Shown here one piece after another: positions 19,030 through 29,567 of a DNA stretch of 64,000 nt. Numbering within the stretch: position 1 is the first letter of the stretch; each line of letters begins with the position of its first letter. The position numbers and the translations under genes are program-made. The notes beneath the pieces are model-generated. The model worked only from the letters and a program-made list of their open reading frames with translations, was not told the origin of the DNA and did no database searches. The stretch is from Echinicola jeungdonensis (GTDB lineage: Bacteria > Bacteroidota > Bacteroidia > Cytophagales > Cyclobacteriaceae), in contig NZ_JAUFQT010000002.1 of assembly GCF_030409905.1 (NCBI RefSeq), positions 434,001 to 498,000 of the forward strand, written 5' to 3'.

Positions 19030-20640
19030 ATGATCAATAAAACCCTAATTACATTAATTATTCTGATTTCAAGTTCCTTTTTTCAGGCCTGGGCAAATAC
19101 CAAAGATAGCCTTCTTCATGTTTTGAGTGAATCCATAGAATTTCAGGAAAAATATATCCAGGAGAAAGAGGATCATATAGAAAATTTAAAGGGTCAATTA
19201 AATTCAACTGATAATCAGAACCACCAGAAAGTTTTTGAGATAAACCTTAAACTTTACAAAGCCTATCAATCTTACCAATTTGATTCTGCATTTACCTATG
19301 CCCGAAAATTGCAGGAGGCAGCAAGGAAAATGGGATTCGCGGATAAAGCAACCCAGGCTAAACTTGCCTTAAGTACAATTCTGCGATCCTCAGGGATGTA
19401 TAAGGAAGCTTTCGATTCCTTGAATGCTATCCAATTAAAAGGTGTGACAGATAGCCTTAAAATTGAGTTTTACCGGCAAAAAGCCCTGGCCCACTATGAT
19501 TTGGCCGCATATAACAGTGATGACTATTATTCAACCCTGAATGGACAAAAGGGCAATCAGTTTGTGGATGCTGCGATTTCACTGGCCGATTCAAATGGTT
19601 TGGTTTATTATCAATTAAGAGGTCTTAAAGCGGAAGCGATTGGGGATTATTTAACTGCTCTGGAAATATTTCAGCAAATAGTTGAAAATTTTGATATCTC
19701 TTTACATGAATCAGCCATGGCTTATTATTCCTTGGGAAGGATCCATTTGGCTTTGGGGGATGAAGAAAAGTCACTGGAATACATTACCCGATCTGCCATT
19801 GCGGATGTCCAATCAGTAACCAAGGAAACGGTGGCTTTGATGGATTTGGCCAATAGGCTTTATGACCTGGGTGAATTATCCCTAGCTTATGATTTTATCA
19901 ATCAAGCCGCCGAAGATGCTAAATTTTATGGGGCAAGGCATCGTATTTTGCAGGTTTCGGCGATCCTTCCGGAAATAGAAAGTGCCAAACTGGCCAGTGT
20001 GGAATACCAAAGGAAAAGGTTGATGACCTTTTTGATCACGGTGACCTTGCTTTCTCTTATGGTGATAGGTTTTGCTTTTATCATCTTCAGGCAATACAGA
20101 CTATTAAAGCTAGCCAAAAAAGACCTTACTCAAAGTAATTCCAAGCTGCTGGAAGTCAATGAAAAATTAAAAGAAGCCAATAAGATTAAAGAAGAATATA
20201 TTGGTCATTCTTTTACCAAAGATTCTGAATACCTGGATAAACTGGATAGGTTCAAAAAGGATATTGACCGAAAGCTGATGTCCAAAAAATTTGATGATCT
20301 CCATCATGTACTAAAATCCATAAACCTAAAGCAGGAAAGAGAGGCCTTATTTGTTAAATTTGATGAAATTTTTCTCCGCTTATTTCCCAATTTCATTAAT
20401 ACCTTCAATTCCTACTTTAAAGAAGAAGACCAATTTGAAATAAGAAACAATCAGTCACTTCCAATTGAACTCCGGATTTTTGCATTGATACGAATAGGCA
20501 TTACTGATCATGAACAGATTGCCAGCATTTTGGGCTATTCTGTCCGCACCATTTACAATTATAAAACTAAGGTCAAAAGTAAGTCCATACTTTCCAATGA
20601 GGAGTTTGAGCAAAAGGTAATGGAGATAAGGACGGTTTAA
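19030..20640 (+). CDS. DUF6377-type membrane regulator with TPR domain
   Basis: A predicted sensor-regulator of 536 residues. It has a signal peptide (about 1-22, ending SSFFQAWA), a periplasmic helical TPR-like region (about 60-320), one membrane helix (about 335-355, TFLITVTLLSLMVIGFAFII), a coiled coil (about 360-395) and a C-terminal helix-turn-helix (about 475-520, DHEQIASILGYSVRTIYNYK) with LuxR-like character. This domain order is that of DUF6377 proteins, which sit beside SusCD loci in many Bacteroidota. It lies directly upstream of the glucan locus and is the only regulator there, so it probably controls GH97 and susC, possibly through the shared upstream elements. That link is inference. 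Confidence 0.8.
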   Translation: MINKTLITLIILISSSFFQAWANTKDSLLHVLSESIEFQEKYIQEKEDHIENLKGQLNSTDNQNHQKVFEINLKLYKAYQSYQFDSAFTYARKLQEAARKMGFADKATQAKLALSTILRSSGMYKEAFDSLNAIQLKGVTDSLKIEFYRQKALAHYDLAAYNSDDYYSTLNGQKGNQFVDAAISLADSNGLVYYQLRGLKAEAIGDYLTALEIFQQIVENFDISLHESAMAYYSLGRIHLALGDEEKSLEYITRSAIADVQSVTKETVALMDLANRLYDLGELSLAYDFINQAAEDAKFYGARHRILQVSAILPEIESAKLASVEYQRKRLMTFLITVTLLSLMVIGFAFIIFRQYRLLKLAKKDLTQSNSKLLEVNEKLKEANKIKEEYIGHSFTKDSEYLDKLDRFKKDIDRKLMSKKFDDLHHVLKSINLKQEREALFVKFDEIFLRLFPNFINTFNSYFKEEDQFEIRNNQSLPIELRIFALIRIGITDHEQIASILGYSVRTIYNYKTKVKSKSILSNEEFEQKVMEIRTV

Positions 20641-20999
20641 TAAATTGGAAATGAAGAATGAGGAATGTGAAATTTGTTTAATTTAACTAGATTGATAGAA
20701 CCTTTTAATAAACGGGAACCGTTGTGCCGGGTCTCCTCCCCAGCACTTCCTAAAGTTGAGCTTGTCTCATAAGTCATATTCTGAATTTGGTTACAAAATT
20801 TTATATTGTTGGTGTTACCAACTTATTGGGGGCAAAAAAGATTAATCTAATTCGAAGAAATTGTTTTTCCGCCTTGCAGGTTTTGGCGTAAAGAAATTTA
20901 AGAAGTGGGCAACAAAAGGCACAGGCATGTCTGACGGGAATGCTGCAAATAACTTTTGATGATGTTTATAAAGAAGGAGTTTGGCTGTGTGTGGGGAGC

Positions 21000-21095
21000 C
21001 TTAAATTTTAGCCAAAAGATGCACACTTGTGCGCCGGGGCGTAGCGGCGGGTTTTTTTGGTCACTTTTTTTTACCTGAAGAAAAAAAGTGACAAA
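21000..21095. repeat. Intergenic repeat with long A/T hairpin
   Basis: GGTCACTTTTTTTT and AAAAAAAGTGAC form a long hairpin at about 21060-21093 around ACCTGAAG, preceded by GCGCCGGGGCGTAGCGGCGG. It is the type of repeat commonly scattered through Bacteroidota genomes. A weaker ACTTTTTC/GAAAAAGT relative is at about 131-155. I see no gene in the 1190-base region 20641-21834; it holds this repeat, the hairpin cluster at 21217-21305 and promoter elements for GH97. Confidence 0.5.
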
Positions 21096-21216
21096 GGAAA
21101 TTACCTTCAAAATATTATTTGGAGATTAATGGAGCAAATGGAATTATGATACAGCCTCATATTTTTTCCCAATTTCTCGAGTAAATAATAGATTGACAGA
21201 AAAATAGAAATTTCCT

Positions 21217-21305
21217 CAAGCCTGTAAGGCTTGAATAAAATTAACCCCGGGACAAATCCCGGGGAAAATATGGAGTAAACTCCTATACCCAACTCCGTAG
21301 GAGTT
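21217..21305. repeat. Cluster of four tandem small hairpins
   Basis: TCAAGCCT-gta-AGGCTTGA (21217-21235), CCCCGGGA-caaa-TCCCGGGG (21245-21264), GGAGT-aa-ACTCC (21272-21283) and AACTCC-gta-GGAGTT (21291-21305) lie in tandem with short spacers. All are perfect or near-perfect palindromes with 2-4 base loops. Several could act together as an RNA structure, or this may be a mobile repeat. Confidence 0.65.
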
Positions 21306-21435
21306 GAACTATATTTGGGTGAATTGCTTTCTGTAAGAAATATTTCCACCTTTAAAAAAACTTAATTAATTATTGAAAAACACTAGTTAATGGTTTTTAA
21401 TTATCGTTAAAAGAAGGTTAAAAGTCTTTAATCTG

Positions 21436-21574
21436 TTTACTTTTCATTTACTTTTTAGTGAAGTTAAAAATGTCGTATATGTTTTAATATCAGTGATTTG
21501 TCCTGAGTTAATTAAATTGTTTTTTACCTCATTATTCAATAAATTGATACAACTGACTTTATAGGGCAATTTTG
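21436..21574 (+). promoter_or_regulatory. Three-block element upstream of GH97, shared with susC
   Basis: Block 1 is a tandem TTTACTTTT repeat (21436-21457), block 2 is TTTTTTACCTCATTAT (about 21518-21537) and block 3 is AGGGCAATTTTG (about 21563-21574). The same three blocks stand upstream of susC at 26261-26282, 26343-26363 and 26388-26400. Block 1 to block 2 is 82 bases in both, and block 2 to block 3 is 45-46. This suggests one regulator and shared leader structure for both transcripts. Confidence 0.6.
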
Positions 21575-21816
21575 GGGCAAGATGCTTCCTACAGCATTTT
21601 AATATTTATTCAAATTAACAAAACCCTAAAAGTATGCAGGCTGACTTATCAATTTCCAACCTTTATAGTGGCTCTTTTACAAAGAGTAGAATATTGATTC
21701 TGGGCCAAATTTATTTTGGCTGAGGATTAGATTTAATAAGCCGTTTTTTTTAATCACACTTCCAAAATCATCATCTCAAACCATGATTTGGAGTTTAAAA
21801 ATTGGCGATTCTATAA

Positions 21817-23997
<2,181 letters not shown>

Positions 23998-24024
23998 GGC
24001 CTCTTTTAAGTTAATTTTTCCAAC

Positions 24025-24056
24025 AAACCCCAGGGATTTTTTCTTGGGGTTTTTTG
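24025..24056 (+). terminator. Terminator of the GH97 gene
   Basis: AAACCCCA/TGGGGTTT stem with a 12-base T-rich loop, followed by more T, 27 bases past the stop codon. Confidence 0.75.
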
Positions 24057-24107
24057 TCATTCTGCTGACTTTTTTCCTCTGCAATTCCCTATAACATAGT
24101 TAAAGTG

Positions 24108-24270
24108 AAGGATTTCCCCACCCGCCCCTCGATCTCCTTTAGGGGAAGTCCTGCCCGCTCAAATCTTTCTGAATGGTCCAAGTCTTTAGCTGACCTGCCG
24201 AAGGCAAGGGAGGCGGGGACTTGGACCATTACTCTTCACAGTCTCCAGACTGTGGTATCCTTTTTTTAAT
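24108..24270. repeat. RAYT-neighbourhood repeat, copy A
   Basis: The left part is CCCCACCC...CTTTAGGGGAAG. The main hairpin has perfect 13-base arms AATGGTCCAAGTC/GACTTGGACCATT around CTGACCTGCCGAAGG, then a second hairpin ACAGTCT-cc-AGACTGT (24237-24252) and a T run. Related copies are at 24909-24990 (left arm missing), 25027-25170 and 26009-26105, all around the transposase at 25337-25882. The 370-base gap 23998-24367 holds nothing else. Confidence 0.7.
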
Positions 24271-24367
24271 TCCCACCACTCCAGTTAATACTTTCCATGT
24301 TGGAGAGTAATGAATCTCAACGTTCAAAAAAATCGTTACCTTTAGGAAAGAACTACAAAGGGAACAA

Positions 24368-24607
24368 ATGGATATAAAATCTGTTAAAATCGATCTTATC
24401 CACTGGCTTACTGAGCTTCAGGACAAGACTGTCCTGAAAAAGCTTCAAGGGCTAAAAGAGCAACAGGAAAGTACTATTGAATTAAGTCCAGAACAAAAAA
24501 AAGAACTGGAGGCTAGGTTTGAGAAGTATGAAAATGGGGAAATGGAGTTTTCCCCATGGGATACTGTGAAAGACAGGATAAGAAAACGTGCTAAGGATGC
24601 CCTATAA
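24368..24607 (+). CDS. Antitoxin-like small protein of a type II TA pair
   Basis: A 79-residue acidic, mostly helical protein (MDIKSVKIDLIHWLTELQD at the start). It resembles the short addiction-module components that precede RelE/ParE toxins: an N-terminal helical part and a C-terminal stretch rich in Glu/Lys (LSPEQKKELEARFEKYENGE, about 40-59) that would wrap the toxin. It overlaps the toxin frame downstream by about 11 bases, the usual arrangement. I do not recognise a DNA-binding fold with certainty. Confidence 0.7.
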   Translation: MDIKSVKIDLIHWLTELQDKTVLKKLQGLKEQQESTIELSPEQKKELEARFEKYENGEMEFSPWDTVKDRIRKRAKDAL

Positions 24608-24899
24608 TTACCAACTGTCCGAAGAGGCGGAATCGGATGTTTTCGAGTCCTATCTTTGGTATGAAAAGCAAAAGAAAGGTTTAGGGGAAGAATTTTTGGA
24701 TGCAATTGATGCAGCAGGAAAGGCCATAGCAAGCAATCCTACAACTTACCGGGTTCGTTTCAAAAAGAAAGTCAGGGCTTTTGTAATAGATCGGTTTCCC
24801 TACCTTGTTTTGTATGTTGTAAATGGAAATGATATTGATGTCATATAGGTATTCCATACAAACCAACACCCGAAAAAATGGAAAAAACGGGTGAAATAA
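24597..24899 (+). pseudogene. ParE/RelE-family toxin with an in-frame stop codon
   Basis: A RelE/ParE-superfamily toxin. From the ATG at 24597 (MPYNYQLSEEAESDVFES; the frame also has a GTG at 24588) 83 residues can be read up to a TAG at 24846-24848. After this stop the same frame continues for 16 codons with VFHTNQHPKKWKKRVK and a natural TAA at 24897-24899. VFHT-x3-PKKW is the typical C-terminus of this family, so the TAG looks like a recent nonsense change in an otherwise intact gene. The lost tail contributes conserved basic residues, so the toxin is probably inactive or weakened, unless the codon is read through. Confidence 0.75.
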
Positions 24900-24908
24900 C
24901 CTAATTTT

Positions 24909-24990
24909 TCAGCAACCCTGCAGAAGGAAAGGGAATCGGTGACTTGGACCTTTTCTCTTCACAGTCTTCAGACTGTGGAACACTTTTTTA
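24909..24990. repeat. RAYT-neighbourhood repeat, copy B (truncated)
   Basis: CCTGCAGAAGG, GTGACTTGGACC and the hairpin ACAGTCT-tc-AGACTGT (24961-24976) are present, but the left arm of the main hairpin is missing. The following ATGCCATCGATAAAATGAAA (about 25006-25025) is repeated after copy D at about 26123. Confidence 0.6.
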
Positions 24991-25026
24991 TTTACTTAAG
25001 AAATATGCCATCGATAAAATGAAAAT

Positions 25027-25170
25027 TTGAATTTCCCCACCCGGATCCCTTTATTCCCTTTAGGGGAAGCACCAAATGGTCTAAGTCTTTAACTGACCTG
25101 CCGAAGGAAAGGAAGCGGTGACTTGGACCTTTGCTCTTCAGAGCCTCCAGACTGTGCTACGCCTTTTTAT
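25027..25170. repeat. RAYT-neighbourhood repeat, copy C
   Basis: TTTCCCCACCCGG, CTTTAGGGGAAG, a changed left arm ATGGTCTAAGTC, ACCTGCCGAAGG, GTGACTTGGACC and CCTCCAGACTGT are present in the same order as copy A. It lies about 165 bases upstream of the RAYT start. Confidence 0.65.
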
Positions 25171-25264
25171 CGCCCCTTTATTAGATCTTTGGAAAGATTT
25201 TTAATAATATTCTTTTTTGGATAGGGCTATTCGCCCCCCACTGGGTGAAGATTGGCGGAGGACT

Positions 25265-25287
25265 AGGTGTAGATTGCATATACACCT
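25265..25287. repeat. Hairpin upstream of RAYT
   Basis: AGGTGTA-gattgcata-TACACCT. It closely resembles the hairpin at 25923-25945 on the other side of the transposase gene, whose arms also read GGTGTA/TACACC. A further ATTTGCAAT word occurs at 25304. Confidence 0.6.
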
Positions 25288-25336
25288 TCCTATTATTAGA
25301 ATTTGCAATTCGGGTTTACAAGAATTACTTTTAGAT

Positions 25337-25882
25337 ATGGGTGAAGCCTATCAGGCAAGAGATCAGGAAATGCCTTGTTTTTTAACCTTCCAAGTGGTAG
25401 GTTGGGCTGATGTTTTTTCAAGAAAAGTCTATAGGGACTTCGTCTTGGAAAACCTGACCTATTTCAGAAAAGAAAAAGGACTTTACCTTTTTGGATATGT
25501 CATCATGACAAACCATATTCATTTGGTGGTTCAGCAAAAAGACGGGAAATTTTCAGCATGGGTACGTGATTTCAAAAAGTTTACAAGCAAGAAACTACTT
25601 GCCATGATTCTGGAGAATCAACAAGAAAGTAGGAAAGAATGGTTGAAGATGATCTTTATTTACCATGCAAAATTCAACAAAAGGTCTGGAGGCATGCAGT
25701 TCTGGACTCATGAGAACCATGCTATAGAACTTTACCGACATGAAATGACCGAAAGCAGAGTCAAATACATCCATGAAAATCCAGTTAGAGCAGGATTAGT
25801 GGAGAAACCTGAAGATTATTTGTGTTCAAGCGCCAGAAACTACTCAGGACTCAAAGGGTTAATTGAGGTAGATTATTGGTGA
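25337..25882 (+). CDS. REP-associated tyrosine transposase (RAYT, IS200-like Y1 fold)
   Basis: A single-stranded-DNA nuclease of the HUH/Y1 transposase superfamily, expected to act on REP-type hairpins. The open frame runs from 25217, but the homologous part begins at MGEAYQARDQEMPCFLTFQV, so I start at the ATG at 25337 (181 residues). The HUH motif is in YVIMTNHIHLVVQ, and the RAYT C-terminal signature is YIHENPVRAGLVEKPEDYLC followed by SSARNYSG, which includes the probable catalytic Tyr. It stands alone with no insertion-sequence ends. Four related repeats and two GGTGTA/TACACC hairpins surround it; these are its likely substrates. Confidence 0.88.
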   Translation: MGEAYQARDQEMPCFLTFQVVGWADVFSRKVYRDFVLENLTYFRKEKGLYLFGYVIMTNHIHLVVQQKDGKFSAWVRDFKKFTSKKLLAMILENQQESRKEWLKMIFIYHAKFNKRSGGMQFWTHENHAIELYRHEMTESRVKYIHENPVRAGLVEKPEDYLCSSARNYSGLKGLIEVDYW

Positions 25883-25922
25883 TTTTTGGTTTTTTTGCAA
25901 TTGGAAATTGGCTAGGATATTA

Positions 25923-25945
25923 GGGTGTAATTGCAAATTACACCC
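25923..25945. repeat. Hairpin downstream of RAYT (ATTGCAAAT core)
   Basis: Perfect 10-base arms GGGTGTAATT/AATTACACCC with a 3-base loop lie 40 bases past the RAYT stop. The centre reads ATTGCAAAT, the complement of the ATTTGCAAT core in the hairpins at 16337-16357 and 16521-16543. Confidence 0.7.
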
Positions 25946-26008
25946 AGTCACCATAGACGGTTTATTCTTCACCTAGGTGAGGACAAAAACAAAGGTATTA
26001 CTTCTCCT

Positions 26009-26105
26009 GAATGGTCCAACTCTTCAGCTGACCTGCCGAAGGTAAGGAAGCAGTGACTTGGACCTTTGCTCTTCAGAGCCTCCCGAGTCGGGAACCCTTT
26101 TTTAA
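26009..26105. repeat. RAYT-neighbourhood repeat, copy D
   Basis: GAATGGTCCAACTC, GCTGACCTGCCGAAGG and GTGACTTGGACC are present as in copy A; the second hairpin is replaced by CCCGA-g-TCGGG followed by a T run. It is the downstream member of the set; the 522-base gap 25883-26404 otherwise holds the susC promoter region. Confidence 0.65.
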
Positions 26106-26260
26106 TTCAGCCTAAAATAATTTGCCATCGATAAATTGAAAAATAAGTTAATGATTATAGTCCCGGCCTTTTTAACTGAAACCAGTTAATAAATAATCCA
26201 ATTCTTCATTCGAAAATAGGGGAGCTAAGCCCAATTCCCCATTTATTCATATCAATTGAG

Positions 26261-26400
26261 GTTACTTTTTATTTACTTTTTTACAAGCTTGAAAATACTG
26301 TAAGTAGCTGGTTTATAAAGTTTTAAAAGTTTATTAAGTTGGTTATTTTTTACCTCTTTTATCATAAAATTGAATTCGGGTTTGTTTAAGGGCAATTTTG
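26261..26400 (+). promoter_or_regulatory. Three-block element upstream of susC, shared with GH97
   Basis: Block 1 is the tandem TTACTTTTTATTTACTTTT (26261-26282), block 2 is TTTTTTACCTCTTTTAT (about 26343-26363) and block 3 is AAGGGCAATTTTG (26388-26400). Order and spacing match the GH97 upstream region at 21436-21574 almost exactly, while the DNA between blocks differs. Block 3 ends immediately before the first susC ATG at 26405. Confidence 0.6.
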
Positions 26401-26404
26401 AATC

Positions 26405-29400
26405 ATGGTGCTTGAAAAAGCATTGGAATCAATTTCAATTAAATCAAACCCAAAATTTATGAATCGAATTTTACTTAACCCAAAACGGGGAAATCATTTG
26501 GGCTGGTCTTACCAACACCAGTCCTGGTCTCTTCCAAAAAAGATGTTGATCATCTTTTTATGGATGGCCATTGCTCTGTTTATCGTTTCTTCGGCAAAGG
26601 CCCAAAATACACAGCTGGTAAAAGGAACAGTTAATGATCCGAGTGGGGAATCCATTCCCGGAGCTACCGTTAGACTTAAAGGAAGTTCCAATATTGGGAC
26701 CATTACGGATTTGGAGGGAAGGTATGAACTGAAAATTCCTGAAGAAAACGAAAATGGCACTTTGGTCTTTTCTTTTGTGGGCTATAAAAAGCAAGAAGTA
26801 GTTATCAATGGTAGATCAACCATCAATATAACGCTTCAAGCAGATATGCAATCCCTGGATGAAGTGGTTGTAGTAGGTTATGGCAGCCAAAAGAAAAAGG
26901 ACATTACCGGGGCTATTGGAAGTGTGGATACAGAAGATATCAAATCCATGCCCGTGCCTACTGTAAGTAATGCCATCCAGGGAAGGACGGCTGGTGTACA
27001 GGTGGTTGTTTCCGGCCAGCCAGGTGCGGATGCCACTTTTAGAATCCGGGGTACAGGAACCATCAATAATAGTAATCCACTATTGGTAATAGATGGAGTG
27101 CCTACCACTTCAGGACTCAACCAAATCAATATGAATGATGTGGAATCCATACAGGTCTTGAAGGATGCTTCAGCTGCAGCCATTTATGGTTCAAGGGGAG
27201 CCAATGGCGTAGTCATCATCACTACCAAAAAAGGAGCCAATGGGGAAGGTTCCCTTAACTTTGACGTTTATAGCGGGGTTCAGCAGGTGGCCAATCCCCT
27301 GGAGATGTTAAATGCGGCTCAGTTTGCAGTTTTGCACAATGAGATGATGGAAAACAATGGCCTTGAAACCCGGCCTGATTTTTCTGATCCATCATCCTGG
27401 GGGGAAGGGACTGATTGGTTAGGAACCTTATTTAGGACAGCTCCCCAGCAGAGTTATTCCTTGTCTTATTCCAATGGAAATGAAAAGTCCAATGTTTACG
27501 CTTCCGCCAGTGTGTTGGACCAAAAAGGAGTGGTCATGGAAACGGGATATAGAAGGTACACACTGCAGTTGAACTCTGATGTGTTGGTATTTGATAGGTT
27601 AAAATTTGGCAATAATTTGACTTTAAACCACGATGTCAACAAAAGTGGCGATTACAGTATTCGTAATGCGATGGCTGCATTGCCTACCCAATCCATTTAC
27701 AACGAGGATGGATCCTATGCAGGTCCTGTTGGTAGGCCTTCCTGGTATGGGGATATTTCCAACCCGATTGGAAAAGCCCGCTTGGTTGAAAATTCAACCT
27801 TAGGCTATAATATTAGGGGCTCCGTATATGGTGATTTGGAAATTACCGAAAACCTGAGCTTTAAATCCACAGCTGGCATCCAGGCTAATTTTTGGGATAC
27901 CAGAACATGGTCTCCTTCCTACGACTGGCAGCCAATTCCACAACCGGAAGCTTTTCTGTCCAGGAATTTCCATAAATCCATTACCTGGCTTTGGGACAAT
28001 ACCCTGACTTACCGGAAAGTTTTTGGAGATCACCAAATTACCGCCATGCTTGGGACCAGTATGCAGGAAAATCGCTTTGACTTTATGGGAGGTTCCGTCC
28101 AGGGTTTTGCCAGCGAGGTGACCCAGCAGCTGGACAATGGTACCGAACAGCCTACTTTGGGGGGAAATGCCTCTGAGTGGGGATTGATGTCCTATATGGC
28201 TCGTGCAAATTATGATTATAAAGGCAAATATTTGTTGACCGGTACTTTAAGGAGGGATGGATCTTCCCGGTTTGGCGCGGGAAATAAATGGGGTGTTTTT
28301 CCTTCCGGATCTTTTGCCTGGAGGGTTTCCAATGAAGAGTTTTTTAAATCGGTAGCTATCAGTGACTTGAAAATCAGGGCTGGTTATGGAGTAACCGGAA
28401 ATCAGGAAATAGGTAATTATTCATTTGCTTCTGCTTTAAGCACAGGCCAATATAATTTTAATGGTACCCTGGTTCCCACGGTAGTTCCAGCCATCATGCC
28501 CAATCCTAATGTCAGGTGGGAAGCCGTAGAGCAAATCAATGTTGGTATAGATGCTTCAATATGGCAAGACAGGTTGACAGTAACTTTAGATGGGTATATC
28601 AAAAACACCAACGACATGTTGGTTCCAATGGCCGTTCCTGTTTCCACTGGCTACTCGGATATAGTTGTACCTCAAATCAATGCCGGTAAAATCAGCAATA
28701 AGGGGATTGAACTTAGCATTGGATCCACCAATATTCAAAGGGAAGATTTTATTTGGACTTCTGATTTCAATGTAAGCTACAATCATAATGAAGTCATCAG
28801 CTTGAATGATACTGTGCCCATGACCACCGGAAGTGTTGGGTTTAATTACAATTTGGCCAGAATTCAAGCAGGTAGATCCATCAATGAATTTTATGGTTTT
28901 GTGACCAATGGCTTATTTCAAACCCAGGAGGAAGTTGAAAATTATGCTGTACAGGTTGGGGGATCGGATCCGTTCAACAGGACTTCAGCAGGGGATATCA
29001 AGTTTAAAGATTTGAACAATGATGGGGTGATCAATGATGAGGACAGGACCTTTATTGGCAATCCCAATCCGGATTTCATTTTCGCCCTGAACAATAATTT
29101 GACCTTCAAAAACTTTGACCTTTCTCTTTTCCTTCAAGGGGTAGCAGGCAATCAGATTTTTAATGCCAACCGGATTTGGGCAGAAGGAATGGCTGTAGCC
29201 CAAAACCAAACCACCGAAACATTAAATCGATGGACTGGAGAGGGAACAAGTAATGAAATGCCCAGGGCAGTATTTAATGATCCTAATAAAAATACCCGTC
29301 CATCGGACCGGTACATAGAGGATGGTTCTTACCTCCGGGTCAAAAATGTTACCCTAGGTTACAATTTTCCTGAAAGTATTTTGAATCGCTTTAGCCTGTC

Positions 29401-29548
29401 AAAATTGAGGGTATATGGTTCAGCCCAAAACCTTTACACATTTACCCAATATCAGGGAATGGATCCGGAAGTTCCTATAAATGGAATTGACCTTAATGTC
29501 TATCCGGTAACCCGTACGCTTACCCTAGGTGTTAACCTGAGTTTCTAA
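26405..29548 (+). CDS. susC: SusC/RagA-family TonB-dependent outer-membrane transporter
   Basis: The outer-membrane porin that imports oligosaccharides with TonB energy, 1047 residues from the first ATG; an ATG at 26459 (MNRILLNPKRGN) gives a shorter leader. The signal peptide is at about 46-67 (MLIIFLWMAIALFIVSSAKA). A CarboxypepD_reg-like domain follows (about 70-150), then the TonB-box region DEVVVVGYGSQKKKDITGAI (about 152-171), the plug (about 175-275, ending AAIYGSRGANGVVIITTKKG) and a beta-barrel to the C-terminal aromatic residue (LTLGVNLSF). No STN domain is present, so it is not an anti-sigma-coupled type. It is 19 bases upstream of susD. Confidence 0.97.
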   Translation: MVLEKALESISIKSNPKFMNRILLNPKRGNHLGWSYQHQSWSLPKKMLIIFLWMAIALFIVSSAKAQNTQLVKGTVNDPSGESIPGATVRLKGSSNIGTITDLEGRYELKIPEENENGTLVFSFVGYKKQEVVINGRSTINITLQADMQSLDEVVVVGYGSQKKKDITGAIGSVDTEDIKSMPVPTVSNAIQGRTAGVQVVVSGQPGADATFRIRGTGTINNSNPLLVIDGVPTTSGLNQINMNDVESIQVLKDASAAAIYGSRGANGVVIITTKKGANGEGSLNFDVYSGVQQVANPLEMLNAAQFAVLHNEMMENNGLETRPDFSDPSSWGEGTDWLGTLFRTAPQQSYSLSYSNGNEKSNVYASASVLDQKGVVMETGYRRYTLQLNSDVLVFDRLKFGNNLTLNHDVNKSGDYSIRNAMAALPTQSIYNEDGSYAGPVGRPSWYGDISNPIGKARLVENSTLGYNIRGSVYGDLEITENLSFKSTAGIQANFWDTRTWSPSYDWQPIPQPEAFLSRNFHKSITWLWDNTLTYRKVFGDHQITAMLGTSMQENRFDFMGGSVQGFASEVTQQLDNGTEQPTLGGNASEWGLMSYMARANYDYKGKYLLTGTLRRDGSSRFGAGNKWGVFPSGSFAWRVSNEEFFKSVAISDLKIRAGYGVTGNQEIGNYSFASALSTGQYNFNGTLVPTVVPAIMPNPNVRWEAVEQINVGIDASIWQDRLTVTLDGYIKNTNDMLVPMAVPVSTGYSDIVVPQINAGKISNKGIELSIGSTNIQREDFIWTSDFNVSYNHNEVISLNDTVPMTTGSVGFNYNLARIQAGRSINEFYGFVTNGLFQTQEEVENYAVQVGGSDPFNRTSAGDIKFKDLNNDGVINDEDRTFIGNPNPDFIFALNNNLTFKNFDLSLFLQGVAGNQIFNANRIWAEGMAVAQNQTTETLNRWTGEGTSNEMPRAVFNDPNKNTRPSDRYIEDGSYLRVKNVTLGYNFPESILNRFSLSKLRVYGSAQNLYTFTQYQGMDPEVPINGIDLNVYPVTRTLTLGVNLSF

Positions 29549-29567
29549 ACTTAAAACCCAAAATCAA

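Noticed and set aside
25217..25336. N-terminal 40 residues of the transposase open frame
   Set aside because: They translate intergenic hairpin DNA; homology to RAYT begins at the ATG at 25337.
24108..26105. Repeated units around the transposase as a CRISPR array
   Set aside because: Copies are long, imperfect, irregularly spaced and separated by a gene; no cas gene is near.
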